Source: Ascarosepion bandense (lineage: Eukaryota; Mollusca; Cephalopoda; Sepiida; Sepiidae). Taken from it: DNA of 64,000 bases. The DNA lies in the NCBI GenBank assembly GCA_037127315.1, contig JBBBDQ010001617.1, positions 422,001-486,000 of the forward strand, given 5' to 3'. Of the stretch, positions 22,310 through 31,900 are shown one piece after another; positions within the stretch are counted from its first letter, which is position 1, and every line of letters starts with the position of its first letter. The translations under genes were made by a program, and so were the position numbers. Below the pieces are notes generated by a model. That model had not been told where the DNA came from, did no database searches, and saw only the letters and a program-made list of their open reading frames with translations.

Positions 22310-23075
22310 CAAAAGTAAGATGCTACTGACTGAACCATATAACAGTGCACTAATCCACTTCAAAATACTTTCCATGAGATCACATATTTATTCCAGCATC
22401 CTTTCCACATTTCAAAACAGTCTTTCTCCTTAATTTCATACCTAGAATTTAAGAGGCAATTTTAGTTTTGGAAAGAAGAACCAGAAAGTTACAGGGTGTT
22501 AAATATGGATTGTAGTGGAGACACCTTACTCGTGTGATGAGGCCTTGAAAACAAAAGCCTGTACAATCTATAGAGAATTTCTAGTTATTGTAAATGTGAC
22601 AGTTGCACAAGCATATCAAGGTTAACTAAATACCATCTATGAAGAGATTTCAGTCTATTAATGCATGCAAAATGAAGTTCCCTCCAAGTGGTTGCCAAGT
22701 TATATCAAGACTTGGCGACCAATTCTAGAGAGATTCAAAATGGGGAGATGTTTTTATATTCATCTCGCTGTATGTATATAGATGATTGTTTTTTTTTTTG
22801 TTTTTAATTCCCAGCCTCATACACTTCAAAAATCTGAGCAACTACCAAAATTATTTTAAGTATTTTTGTTGGAGGAGAAATTCTTGACATGAGATGGTGG
22901 GGAGTTGCACATGCACACACATGCATAGTTTAATAAGTTTTTTTAAATTAAACAATAGAACATAAAAGCATACAAATTCATTTCCATATTATGATCTGAA
23001 AATTTATAAGTATGGTTCACAGTTCATAACATTTTCAGATTTCAAGTGGCTTCCGTCATTATTAAAAATTAAAAA
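22310..23075. other. No recognised gene; AT-rich
   Basis: No domain or repeat family recognised. Confidence 0.4.
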
Positions 23076-23076
23076 A

Positions 23077-23850
23077 TTGGCGAACCTGAAGGAGACTACT
23101 ACCACCTTTAAATTTGTTTTACTTTTTTCAGTGCAATCTTATCGATTACACCCTAAACTTTCTGGCTGAGAAAATTTGGAAAAAATTTCAATACTTAATG
23201 GGGGGGGGGGGGGGCTCAGTTTTTCATACAACATTATAGTAAATCAATCCTCTATTTCGGAATCACTCACCAGTACGACATTATCACCACTTGTCAATTG
23301 GTTGAGTATCAATTTGTTTTTTTACTGCAATCTTATCAATTAAACCCTAAACTTTCCAATTGACAAAAAAATTTGTAAAAATTTTAACATTTAAACAATT
23401 GGGGGGAGCTCAGTTTTTCATCATACGACCTTATAGTAAATCAATCCTGTGCAATTAACTTTTTTGTTTGCGCATATTCAACAACTGAATCCTTTGCAAA
23501 ATTTTTGAATAAAGCCATTCTTGGAGTTTCCGAGGAAGATGCCATCTTAAGAATTAAAGAAAACTTGCAAAAGATAAAAACAAAAGCAACAACTCATCCC
23601 AAACAAAAAAAAACAAAAAAAAAAAAAAATGAAGCAACCCAAAAGCAAGTGGTTCCAAAATAGAGGATCGATTTACTATAACATGGTATGAGAAACTGAG
23701 CCCCCACTAAAATTGTTTAAATATTGAAATTTTTTTTGATAATCGGAAACTTTATGTAATAGCCAATAAGAGTGTGCTAAAAAAACAAAAAAAAACAAAT
23801 GAAAAACAAATTTAAGAGGTGGTGATAGTCTCCTTCAGGTCCGCAAAAAA
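23077..23850. mobile_element. Nested inverted-repeat (foldback/MITE-like) element, copy 1
   Basis: The ends 'ttggcgaacctgaaggagac' (left) and 'gtctccttcaggtccgc' (right) are inverted copies. The inverted similarity continues inward about 190 bases on each side ('gtgcaatcttatcgatta', 'ctcagtttttcata', 'agtaaatcaatcctctattt'). A further direct copy of the left arm lies inside at about 23290-23455. No coding capacity. A 15-base G run lies in the left arm at 23200. The related element is at 44483. Confidence 0.8.
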
Positions 23851-24250
23851 TATAATTTCATTTAAAGTCAATTTATATCACGGAACTGATCTTGAATTTT
23901 TCATTTTAAGTTTTGAATTTTTATCATAAGGACACGTCATTTTAGAGATTTAAAACTGTAAATGTGAAAATAGTGTAGATTTTGAAAATCTACAATTCAT
24001 TTTAGAGTGTATTTTGAAAGAATCACAAATAAGAATTTTTATCAAAGGCAATGAATGGATGTTTCTTCAAGGAGGCCTCATGCCTCAATTCACCTTCTAT
24101 CCTCTGCTGTCACAAGAGTGTTAGATCAGACAAAAAAAACATGAAGTACCATTATCTTCCTCACATATTCACACAAAATGTTTATTTTACTCTGTAAGCC
24201 TCTATCTCTCAGGTCTCGTACAGAGGGAGCATCAATGGAGAAAAAAAAAA
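23851..24250. other. No recognised gene; AT-rich
   Basis: No recognised content. Confidence 0.35.
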
Positions 24251-24252
24251 CA

Positions 24253-24385
24253 ACTCAGAATGAGAAATCAGAGAGCAGAGTTTAAATTCCAGTTTGAATT
24301 TATGTGCAAATACCATTGGGAAGGTGTGAATCCATCTCTCCTCAGCTATGGGTAAAATAGCAGAACAGACTGAACTCCATCAAGC
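24253..24385 (+). repeat. SINE family A, copy g (partial)
   Basis: 'cagaatgagaaatcagagag', 'gagtttaaattccag' (B box) and 'aaataccattgggaaggtgt' follow the family order. Truncated at both ends. Confidence 0.72.
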
Positions 24386-24549
24386 TATCTTAACCAAAAC
24401 ACACCAATGCTACTATGGCTCCAGTACATGTGGTGCTCCTAACAAGTCTCATCGGTTACAGAACACGTGATCCTTATTCTAAAACTAGTGATTTTGTTGA
24501 TTATTGCTTGCTTTGACTTAAAATGGATTGCTTCAAAAATTTATAAATC

Positions 24550-25239
24550 ACTAGCAGTATAGCCTGGCGTTGCTCAGGTGTAATGAAAGCTTTAAAACTA
24601 ACCCATGGTCCTGGAGCTAAGACTCTTTAGACATTGGCACGAAAGACTAAAAAGCAATAGTTGTTTCCAGTTAAAGTGAAACCATAGACTGAAAGGAAAA
24701 TGAATGGATGCAAGTCAAATTTTGATTTCCTGGTATCGATATCAAATAAGTTTTTTTCGTCGTAAACTGAATTTTGAAGGCTAAATAAGTCCTGAGCAAA
24801 TGGTATCATGGCTGAGACTAAGAACTACAATTATACCTACTTAGAGCCAAACCCGAAGCAAAAACTAAAATAAAAGGGCTGAAAAAAATAGACATACAGG
24901 CAGATAAACAGACACACACAAACATCTTGCCTTTTTTATATATACATATATATAAAATCGATTTTCTGCACTATTGTAAAGAACTGCAACCTTGAAACTT
25001 CTGAATATCGTTTCTTATGTTTTTGTTTATGAGTGTATCAAATTTGATTAAAATCGGACCACTTCTTCTATAACCCCATTTTCGATAATAATCAGGGGTA
25101 CCTCAACACAAAACCTAGCTAAGAACACTCGCAGACGCTTATAGTACAACTGTAAATTTTCAAGAAAATCGGTTCAGCCGTTTCAGAGTCTATAGGTAAT
25201 GGACACACACAAAGTTCCATTTATAAATAAGTTTAGATT
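24550..25239 (+). repeat. R1 dispersed repeat, copy 5 (full length)
   Basis: Begins 'actagcagtatagcctggcg' and ends 'tttataaataagtttagatt'. The internal TA tract is short ('tatatacatatatata', about 24938-24953). Confidence 0.93.
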
Positions 25240-25856
25240 AGATTTAGAATACTTGCCCTGTTTTACCGAGTGTCGTATTTTTTTGTTATTATTGTAGATT
25301 TGATATTTCTCTATCATGTTCTTGCATAACACTTTAAAATTATGACAAGTGATTCAACAAGAAAGTTGCAGTTTTATATGATTTTTTTCTTTTTTTAAAG
25401 AGAATCTCTGATAAGTGAATTTCTCAGCAACATTCATCTTAGAGGATTCGATTATAGTGAGGTTTTATTTGTAATACTCAAGTTTTAATCATTTTATAAT
25501 AGATAATAAATCAGATATGTATTAATATCTGTGAGTTTTATGTAATTATTGATTATATTTTTATAGTTATTTTGTCTTGTTTGTGGTTGGAGTGCCTCTG
25601 ATTACAATAAGATATGTTAATGGTAGAGTGTCCCTCCTATGTTTGGCACTATAAATCATTCTTAAAACATTATTTGTTCATTAACAACTTAATTTGCAGA
25701 GTCATTTTTGATGAGTGTTAATTATTGCTTAATTGTTTTAAAAGAGATGAATTTGACTTTATTAATCAGATATTTTATAACAGCTATTTTATATGAAGAC
25801 ATTCAGTTTTGTAGTTAAAAAAGGCAAGAGTTAGAACAAGTCATTTTTATATACAG
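25240..25856. other. No recognised gene; AT-rich
   Basis: Separates R1 copies 5 and 6. Nothing recognised. Confidence 0.4.
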
Positions 25857-26035
25857 ACTAGCAGTATAGCCCGGCATTGTTCGGGTGTAATGAAAGCTTC
25901 AAATCTAATCCACAGTCCTGGAGCTCAGACTCAGCCTAAAGAATATTTGTGTGAGGTTTGGTGAGAATCAGATAAATGTGGATTTGTATAAAGGACATAC
26001 AGACAGATAAACAAACACACACACAAACATCTTGC

Positions 26036-26072
<37 letters not shown>

Positions 26073-26374
26073 CGATTTTCTGCACTATTGTAAGAACTGC
26101 AACCTTGAAACTTCTGAATAGCATTTATGTTTTTGTCTATGAGTGTATCAAATTTGATTAAAATTGGACCACGCCTTCTATAACCCAATTTTTTCGATTA
26201 TCGATTTTCAATATTTATTGGGGGTGCCTCGACACAAAACCTAGCTAAGAACACTTGCAGACGCTTATAGTACAACTGCGTAAATTTTCAAGAAAATCGG
26301 TTCAGCCGTTTCGGAGTCTATAGGTGACAGACACACACAGACAAAGTTCCATTTATAAATAAGTTTAGATAGAA
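25857..26374 (+). repeat. R1 dispersed repeat, copy 6 (variant 5' module)
   Basis: The 5' end 'actagcagtatagcccggca' and the 3' module are standard. After 'gagctcagactc' it carries a different sequence, 'agcctaaagaatatttgtgt' to 'tgtataaaggacatac', before 'cttgccttttatatata'. This is either another subfamily or a copy keeping sequence lost elsewhere. TA tract at 26038-26068. Confidence 0.9.
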
Positions 26375-26815
26375 TGAAATTATTACTTAGAATCACTAAG
26401 ATTAGAGATTTTTTTTTTTAAACTAATATTTAAATTGTATTTTATAAAGTTAAAAACAGAATTGCTTCCAAATATTTCATATTTACATTTTCAGCTAAAA
26501 TAAAAAATATCAATGATTTTTATACCTTTTCTAAGGGGATTAGCATCACGTGTCCTAATGACAAGCAGCCACACCTGAAATTCTTTCAGATTGTTTTCAA
26601 AGACAGATAATCATTTCACTACTTCCGAATTATGTCATTAAACCATACAATGGCTCTATTTTAGTAAAGCTTGCATTCATTTCGAACAATCTTTCAAGTT
26701 TTTCTTTTTTACAAAAATAACTGCATTATACATTTAATAGCCTTATTCACTTAATCCACTCTTCCTTACAATGTATTTCTATTGTAAAGCATTAAAAATG
26801 TATTTAATGATGTGA
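26375..26815. other. No recognised gene; AT-rich
   Basis: No recognised content. Confidence 0.4.
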
Positions 26816-27112
26816 ATTGTGGTGCAATAGATATCAGCTCAAAACAAGAAATCGAAGAGCAGAGTTCAAATTCTAGTTGAATTTGTTGCATTCACTTACA
26901 CCCAAATACTTTTGGGAAAGGTATTAATCTGTCACTTATTCCTCTAGCTATGGGTTAAATAGCAGGACAGATTAGGTTATAGCCTTGGTTGGCAACTGGT
27001 CTACTGCAGAAAGCAATGGCAACCTACTGCGGGAAAATCTACCCAGTCAGTCAATGTCTTTCAAGACAATCACCAAGTGTGTATCATGTATGGCACTTAA
27101 CTGACTGACTGA
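26816..27112 (+). repeat. SINE family A, copy h (nearly complete)
   Basis: The A box region 'tggtgcaatagatatc' and B box 'agttcaaattctag' are spaced as in a tRNA. The full body follows, ending in 'gcacttaactgactgactga'. It shows that the family tail is a short CTGA repeat and not poly(A). Confidence 0.9.
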
Positions 27113-27236
27113 GCAATAGCCTCATTATTTTAATGATATATGACATACCTTTATTTCCAATACTTAATGTAACCCTATAATAAAATCATTGGCAACCAAT
27201 TTTTATATCTAAATCTAAACTTATTTATAAATGGAA

Positions 27237-27239
<3 letters not shown>

Positions 27240-27270
<31 letters not shown>
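27240..27270. repeat. (TG)n microsatellite in R1
   Basis: About 30 bases of TG, expanded from the 'acacacacagac' near the R1 3' end. Confidence 0.95.
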
Positions 27271-27271
<1 letters not shown>

Positions 27272-27532
27272 CCATTACCTATAGACTCCAAAACGGCTGA
27301 ACCAATCTTCTTGAAAATTTACACAGTTGTACTTAAAGTGTCTGCGAGGTGTTCTTAGCCAGGTTTTGTGTCGAGGTATCCCTGATAAATATTGAAAATC
27401 AATAATCAAAAAAATCTGGTTTATAGAAAGAGTGGTCCGATTTTAATCAAATTTGATACACTCATAGACAAAAACATAAACGATATTCAGAAGTTTCAAG
27501 GTTGCAGTTCTTACAATAGTGCAGAAAAATCG

Positions 27533-27535
<3 letters not shown>

Positions 27536-27564
<29 letters not shown>

Positions 27565-27603
27565 AGAGGCAAGATGTTTGTGTGTGTGTGTGTGTGTGTG
27601 TGT
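27536..27603. repeat. (TA)n and (TG)n microsatellites in R1
   Basis: TA tract, then 'agaggcaagatgttt', then a TG tract, at the module junction. Confidence 0.95.
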
Positions 27604-27964
27604 TTATCTGCCTGTATATATTTTTTTCAGCCCTTTTATTTTAGTTTTTGCTTCGGGTTTGGCTCTAAGTAGGTATAATTGTAGTTCTTAGTCTCAGCCA
27701 TGATACCATTTACTCAGAGGACTTATTTAGCCTTCAAAATTCAGTTTACAACGAATAAAACTTATTTGATATCGATAACAGGAAATGAAAATTTGACTTG
27801 CATCCATTCATTTCTCTTTCAGTCTTCGGTTTTGCTTTAACTGGAAACAGCTATTGCTTTTTAGTCTTTCATGCCAACGTCCAAAGAGTCTGAGCTCCAG
27901 GACCATGGATTAGTTTTAAAGCTTTCATTACACCCGAGCAACGCTGAGCTATACTGTTAGTGTT

Positions 27965-28585
27965 TCTATAATTGTTTTATTTTGTCAGTTATACTTTCAT
28001 TCATTCCTGACAATCCTTTTTTTTCCAAACTTTCAATGCAAACCATGAATGTTGCGTGTCAAAACTTGCACAAACAAATTCCAATTTTTAATTTTCTAAT
28101 GTTACAATGGTGATTTTCGCACTCATTTAATGGCCTCCAAGTAAGTCAGTTTTTATTTTGTACCAAGAATTGGCTCTGATAAATTTTGTCTGTAAAGTGC
28201 AGTCCATGAAAAAATGTGTTCTTTATATCCCACCAAACACACTTCTGAAAATTTTGCAAGGGTTTTCAACCAGAAATTACCAGGAGTGGTGATGGTTCCT
28301 GCCAAAGAACAACATGTGAAGGCAATCCCCCACCACCACCACAAGTAAGGAATTGCTTGGCCAATCCTTCCAGATCTTGTTGCAGTGAATGAGAAGACCA
28401 GGCAATGCTGCAAGGAATATTCTTCTCATGCTTGATGATACCTAATTGGTTTGAATTTTAGTTTTCCTTCTTCTAGATTCGTTACAAAACCAAGGTTTTA
28501 TATATGTACACGCACATTATCTCATATCTATAGAATAACTCAGTTTCATGCACTATGCAACCATCAGGTGCTTATTATGAACTGA
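27965..28585. other. No recognised gene; AT-rich
   Basis: The minus open frame 28153-28413 (86 residues) has no recognised domain. Confidence 0.4.
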
Positions 28586-28612
28586 AATATATATATATAT
28601 ATATATATATAT
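28586..28612. repeat. (TA)n microsatellite
   Basis: TA dinucleotides followed by a short C run, just left of the long hairpin. Confidence 0.95.
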
Positions 28613-28623
28613 TCCCCCCCCCC

Positions 28624-28772
28624 TTTTTAAAAGAGTTATTTCACTACCTTGGTTTCCACCATGAGTGGTTTCTTCAGACGATTTTTAATAACTTATTAAA
28701 AATGTTATTAAAAATCACCTGAAGATACCACTCATGGTGGAAACCAAGGTAGCGAAATAACTTGTTTAAAAA
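28624..28772. repeat. Long hairpin: 69-base arms, 11-base loop
   Basis: Arm 1 is 28624-28692 and arm 2 is 28704-28772. Arm 2 reverse-complemented differs from arm 1 at about six positions. The core 'taccttggtttccaccatga' is identical. The loop is 11 bases. It could be a short foldback transposon or a transcribed hairpin. I see no flanking duplication that decides. Confidence 0.9.
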
Positions 28773-28871
28773 TGAAAAATATTCTAAAGTTCTACAATAT
28801 AATTATATAGAACACTTTTTAATATAAATGTGTACTGGTCTAACCCTATTAGAACCAAAACCTAAGTATTA

Positions 28872-28875
<4 letters not shown>

Positions 28876-28904
<29 letters not shown>
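28876..28904. repeat. (TA)n microsatellite at mariner border
   Basis: TA dinucleotides end where the mariner terminal sequence starts, consistent with mariner's TA target preference. Confidence 0.95.
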
Positions 28905-28907
<3 letters not shown>

Positions 28908-28968
28908 TGTGCAATAAGTAAATTGTCACCATTTTCAAGTTCTAATTTTGTACATGTTCATTGGATCT

Positions 28969-29268
28969 AAGAACACTTAACCAGCATTTCTCTTTACATT
29001 TAAAGTCCTTAAAAAATAACACGTATCAAAGCCAAACATCCCTTTTCTGTATATTTTTGGCAGTTAAAAGATACAAATAAAACTCCCAAAGTAAAATGGA
29101 AAAGTGTTCATTTATAGCTTATGCTCTAATATTAATTAAAAATTAAAAAATTTACTAAAATAAATGACCCACACAATATTTATTTGGTTTTCTTAATTCC
29201 AATATACCTTCATATACCATAATTACTTAATTCTAATCCTAATCTTGTTTTTTTCAATTTTGTCAACT
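28969..29268 (+). repeat. Dispersed repeat R2 inserted in mariner copy 2
   Basis: 28973-29090 matches 17031-17440 in direct orientation (without the LINE piece). 29108-29245 matches 15285-15405 inverted. Copy 1 of the mariner lacks the segment, so it is an insertion or a replacement. Class unknown. Confidence 0.6.
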
Positions 29269-29309
29269 GCACAGTATAGTAGGGTCAGTTGTACACCATC
29301 TGTAAAAAA

Positions 29310-29890
29310 AGAAAAGGATCATGACACAAAATGGTATACTGTACTGTTTGGCATTCATGCCAGAACTCCAATAAAAACATTTCAGAATGTTTGGGTTGCA
29401 ATTTGAGAACTGCGTAGAAAGAGTGGAGGGATATATCCAGTCATCATGGTGTTTGAAATGCTCACCAGTGATAGTGACATTACGTCACCATTCATCTTCT
29501 CATAGAGCCTCAGACTCAATATGGAGGTTGACATCAAGTGCCTCAAAGAGATAGTGCTACCCTGGGTCAAGAGGGTAGGTGGTTGAAGATCCTATGTTTG
29601 GCAACAGGACTTCCTCATGCCACACAAGCAGCAGAAGCCAGTCACAACTGTCAGATAATTTCTGTAACCATATCACCTGACCACATCTGGCCACCTAACT
29701 TACCAGACTGCAACACACTTGATTATACGACAGTCACAGCTAAGCAAGAGACTAATAAACCTCTTTTAACACCAAGAATGAACTGAACACAAGGATTATG
29801 GCAGCCTTTATCAACTTAAGCAAGGAGATTATCCAAAAGAGATGCATAAAATTCCAAAGTTGTCTGGAGGCCATGGTTAAAGCTAATGGT
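29310..29890 (+). pseudogene. Mariner-like transposase, catalytic half, decayed
   Basis: Across frames: 'VMVFEMLTSDSDIMSPFIFS', 'LRLNMEVDIKCL', 'YVWQQDFLMPHKQQKP' (second Asp), 'WPPNLPDCNTLDYT' (third Asp of the DD34D signature, here with the NPLDY motif altered to NTLDY) and a 'KLSGGHG'-like C-terminus. These are standard mariner landmarks in the right order. Several frameshifts and stops. Frames 29382-29570 minus and 29538-29786 plus are partial or shadow readings of it. Confidence 0.8.
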
Positions 29891-29905
29891 GATTAATTAA
29901 ATAAG

Positions 29906-30480
29906 TTCGTAACCCTATTTCTACATAGGGGGGAAAAAAAAGTAATTCTTATTTTAATACGACGGAGCGAAAGAAATTATTATTAGTGGTGTTGTTGATT
30001 TTGCAGTTTATTGTAAATCGCAATACGAGTGTTGATTAGAAATATTTTAATACTCGGACGCTTGTAAAAGCTGGAAAATCGGAAAACTAGCTTGAAATTG
30101 GGGAGAAAAGAGAAATATATTTTTCCCTTTGTTATTCAGAAGCAAATTTTTTGGCCAGTAGAGTGAAAAATAAAAATAGTCAAAACAAGGCTGTCAGGAC
30201 TTTTGATGGGGTTAGGGTAAGGTCAGATTCTTAGTTCCCACATTTGCTGGGGAAGGATTTGAAAATTTTTGAAAACCTAAAATGATGTAATTAAGAAGAG
30301 GATGAAGAGAAATTACGTCAGAAAAGGGTTTTGTTACTTCATTGGTTAAACCAAGGGAATGATATAATTCCACCTTGAAATGTGTAGGTGGAAGTAATCT
30401 CATTGGTCTCTCAGTATCCCCCAAGAGAATTGGGGACAAGTATAAAAATCAGGACTCCAAGTAGAAAAATTAGTCGAGTT
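29906..30480 (+). other. Non-coding region ending in TATA-like promoter sequence
   Basis: No repeat recognised. Near its right end 'ggggacaagtataaaaatca' (30432-30451) resembles a TATA box, followed by 'ggactccaag'. This may be the U3/R boundary of an LTR later interrupted by the LINE piece at 30485. No partner LTR was found in the window. Confidence 0.35.
30438..30447 (+). promoter_or_regulatory. Possible TATA box
   Basis: 'gtataaaaat' in a locally GC-richer setting. It is a candidate only; the downstream transcript is unknown. Confidence 0.3.
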
Positions 30481-30484
30481 GCAG

Positions 30485-30715
30485 TCAAAAACCGGTTTTC
30501 TCTTTTCTAATCTTCTCACTTTTTTTCTTTCAATTGGAGTAGATAGACTGAACTATCGCCCGGTTCACACTCCACCCACATCTATTGAACAGGCGAAGAG
30601 GCTCATCCCTTGTTTCCTGTTTAGGATGCGGTTTCCAGTTTTCTCTTTTCTAATCTTCTCACTCTTATGTAGCCCCCTGCACATCAGTAGCATTACTGCC
30701 TTGCTTGGGGTGATA

Positions 30716-30750
<35 letters not shown>
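30485..30750 (+). mobile_element. LINE 3'-end fragment (family L3), A-tailed
   Basis: Near-colinear with 17119-17396: 'cgcccggttcacactccacc', 'gaggctcatcccttgtttcc', 'cccctgcacatcagtagcat', ending 'cttgcttggggtgatatga' and a 29-base A tail (30722-30750). A fresh tail and good similarity suggest this is a younger copy. The Phe-rich minus frame 30565-30843 is the reverse of the A tail. Confidence 0.8.
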
Positions 30751-30752
<2 letters not shown>

Positions 30753-31270
30753 TAACTGAGGAGAAAAGTATTCCCAACCGGGAGCCATGCCGATTGGGTG
30801 CCAGCCATAGAGACAGAGACTGGTCGCCTTCCATAGAACTCATGGCTGAAGATATAAAGAAACGTAGAAAAGCCTGCCGCCGATCAACTTAAGAGTTGAA
30901 GTCGAATACTGTACCTCCAATAGAGTCCTAGATGAAGATGTATAGAAACAAAGATCAGAGTTAAATTACAGAGCTGCTGCCGAGCAACAGAAACCAAATG
31001 ACTCCACTATCGCCATCGCTACATACCCACCGTTCGATCCACTACGGCTATTTTTCGTAAAGCTTTGATAAAGAACCCTGAAAGAACTTTTAGTTTTAAA
31101 AGTAACTGGGAAAATTGAAAGCTCTGATTATTCTAAACAAATCTTCCACTTTGTTGTGAACATTGAATTCGACGATTGTACATTATGCTTTTATTACTAA
31201 TTATTTTTTTTTTTTATATAAAGACTTTTTCCATAACCCATCCAGGCATCTTGGAACTTATTCCTTTATT
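30751..31270. other. Moderately GC-rich non-coding stretch, possible LTR remainder
   Basis: 'ggagccatgccgattgggtg' and 'acccaccgttcgatcc' are richer in GC than the flanks. Together with the TATA-like site at 30438 it could be the downstream half of an LTR split by the LINE piece. 'ttggtgccgtg' at about 31287 resembles sequence next to LTRs, but no pair was seen. Confidence 0.3.
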
Positions 31271-31714
31271 TTTTTTTTTTTTTTTTTGGTGCCGTGTTTA
31301 TTTTATCAACACAAGTGTACATGCATGTCCGATCTGGTTTGAGGTGGTAGAGAAACGGCTACCAGGTTTTCAACATGACTTTCCCCGAGATGAAAGAACA
31401 CTGCATGGGCAGGGAAGTTCACCATTGTAATAGATGTCTTGAGGACCAGCTGATGTGACCAGGCCATCATCACGATTAGCAACTCAAGAGCATCGTCATA
31501 ACTGGTGACATTTCGACAGCATCAACCCTGACTCGGGTTCCGGTCAGCATTGACCTCTGGACCCAGCCAGACAGATGGCAGCCAGTCATTAGTGTTACAA
31601 ATTTACTCTTTAGAATTTCAGGTTACTTTTATGTAATTCTGGTAAATATATCTGTTAAAATGAGATATCAGTGTTACTTTCATTTTTGCATAATTTAGAC
31701 AATTTTTTCCATCG

Positions 31715-31715
<1 letters not shown>
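31271..31715. other. No recognised gene
   Basis: A T run, then a moderately GC-rich segment to about 31600. The plus frame 31176-31430 reads through the T run and has no recognised domain. Confidence 0.35.

Positions 31716-31716
<1 letters not shown>

Positions 31717-31747
<31 letters not shown>
31717..31747. repeat. (TG)n microsatellite
   Basis: About 30 bases of TG. Confidence 0.95.
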
Positions 31748-31761
31748 ATACAAAGAAGGGA

Positions 31762-31900
31762 AAAAACAGATTAAAACCCACTGTTCAAGTATTTAATTTT
31801 ATAAAGAGGGCTCAAAAACCCCTTTTTAACCAAATGGTTAGCACTAAGTTAGGGCTGAAGTTCCTCAGTTTAATTAAGAGACATTTTCCTAATAATAATT
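31762..31900 (+). repeat. Dispersed blocks shared with 14780 and 16703
   Basis: 31762-31820 matches 14780-14835. 31820-31900 ('cactaagttagggctgaagt', 'cctaataataat') matches 16703-16785. The two blocks are adjacent here but about 1.9 kb apart at the other location, where R1 copy 3 and other sequence lie between them. Confidence 0.6.

Larger units (their letters stand above)
27208..27961 (-). repeat. R1 dispersed repeat, copy 7 (full length, inverted)
   Basis: Reads 'atctaaacttatttataaat' at the left (the R1 3' end) to 'gagctatactgttagt' at the right (R1 5' end). Two TG tracts (27240-27270 and 27580-27603) and a TA tract (27536-27565) mark the ends of the two modules. Confidence 0.93.
28905..29905 (+). 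mobile_element. Mariner-like transposon fossil (family M), copy 2, split by another repeat
   Basis: The left end 'gtgtgtgcaataagtaaatt' to 'tgtacatgttcattg' is the inverted match of the right end of copy 1 (20710-20765). Similarity then breaks for about 300 bases (28969-29268, repeat R2) and resumes at 'cagtatagtagggtcagttg', which copy 1 also has. The transposase region follows on the plus strand. The right end is uncertain. Confidence 0.68.
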
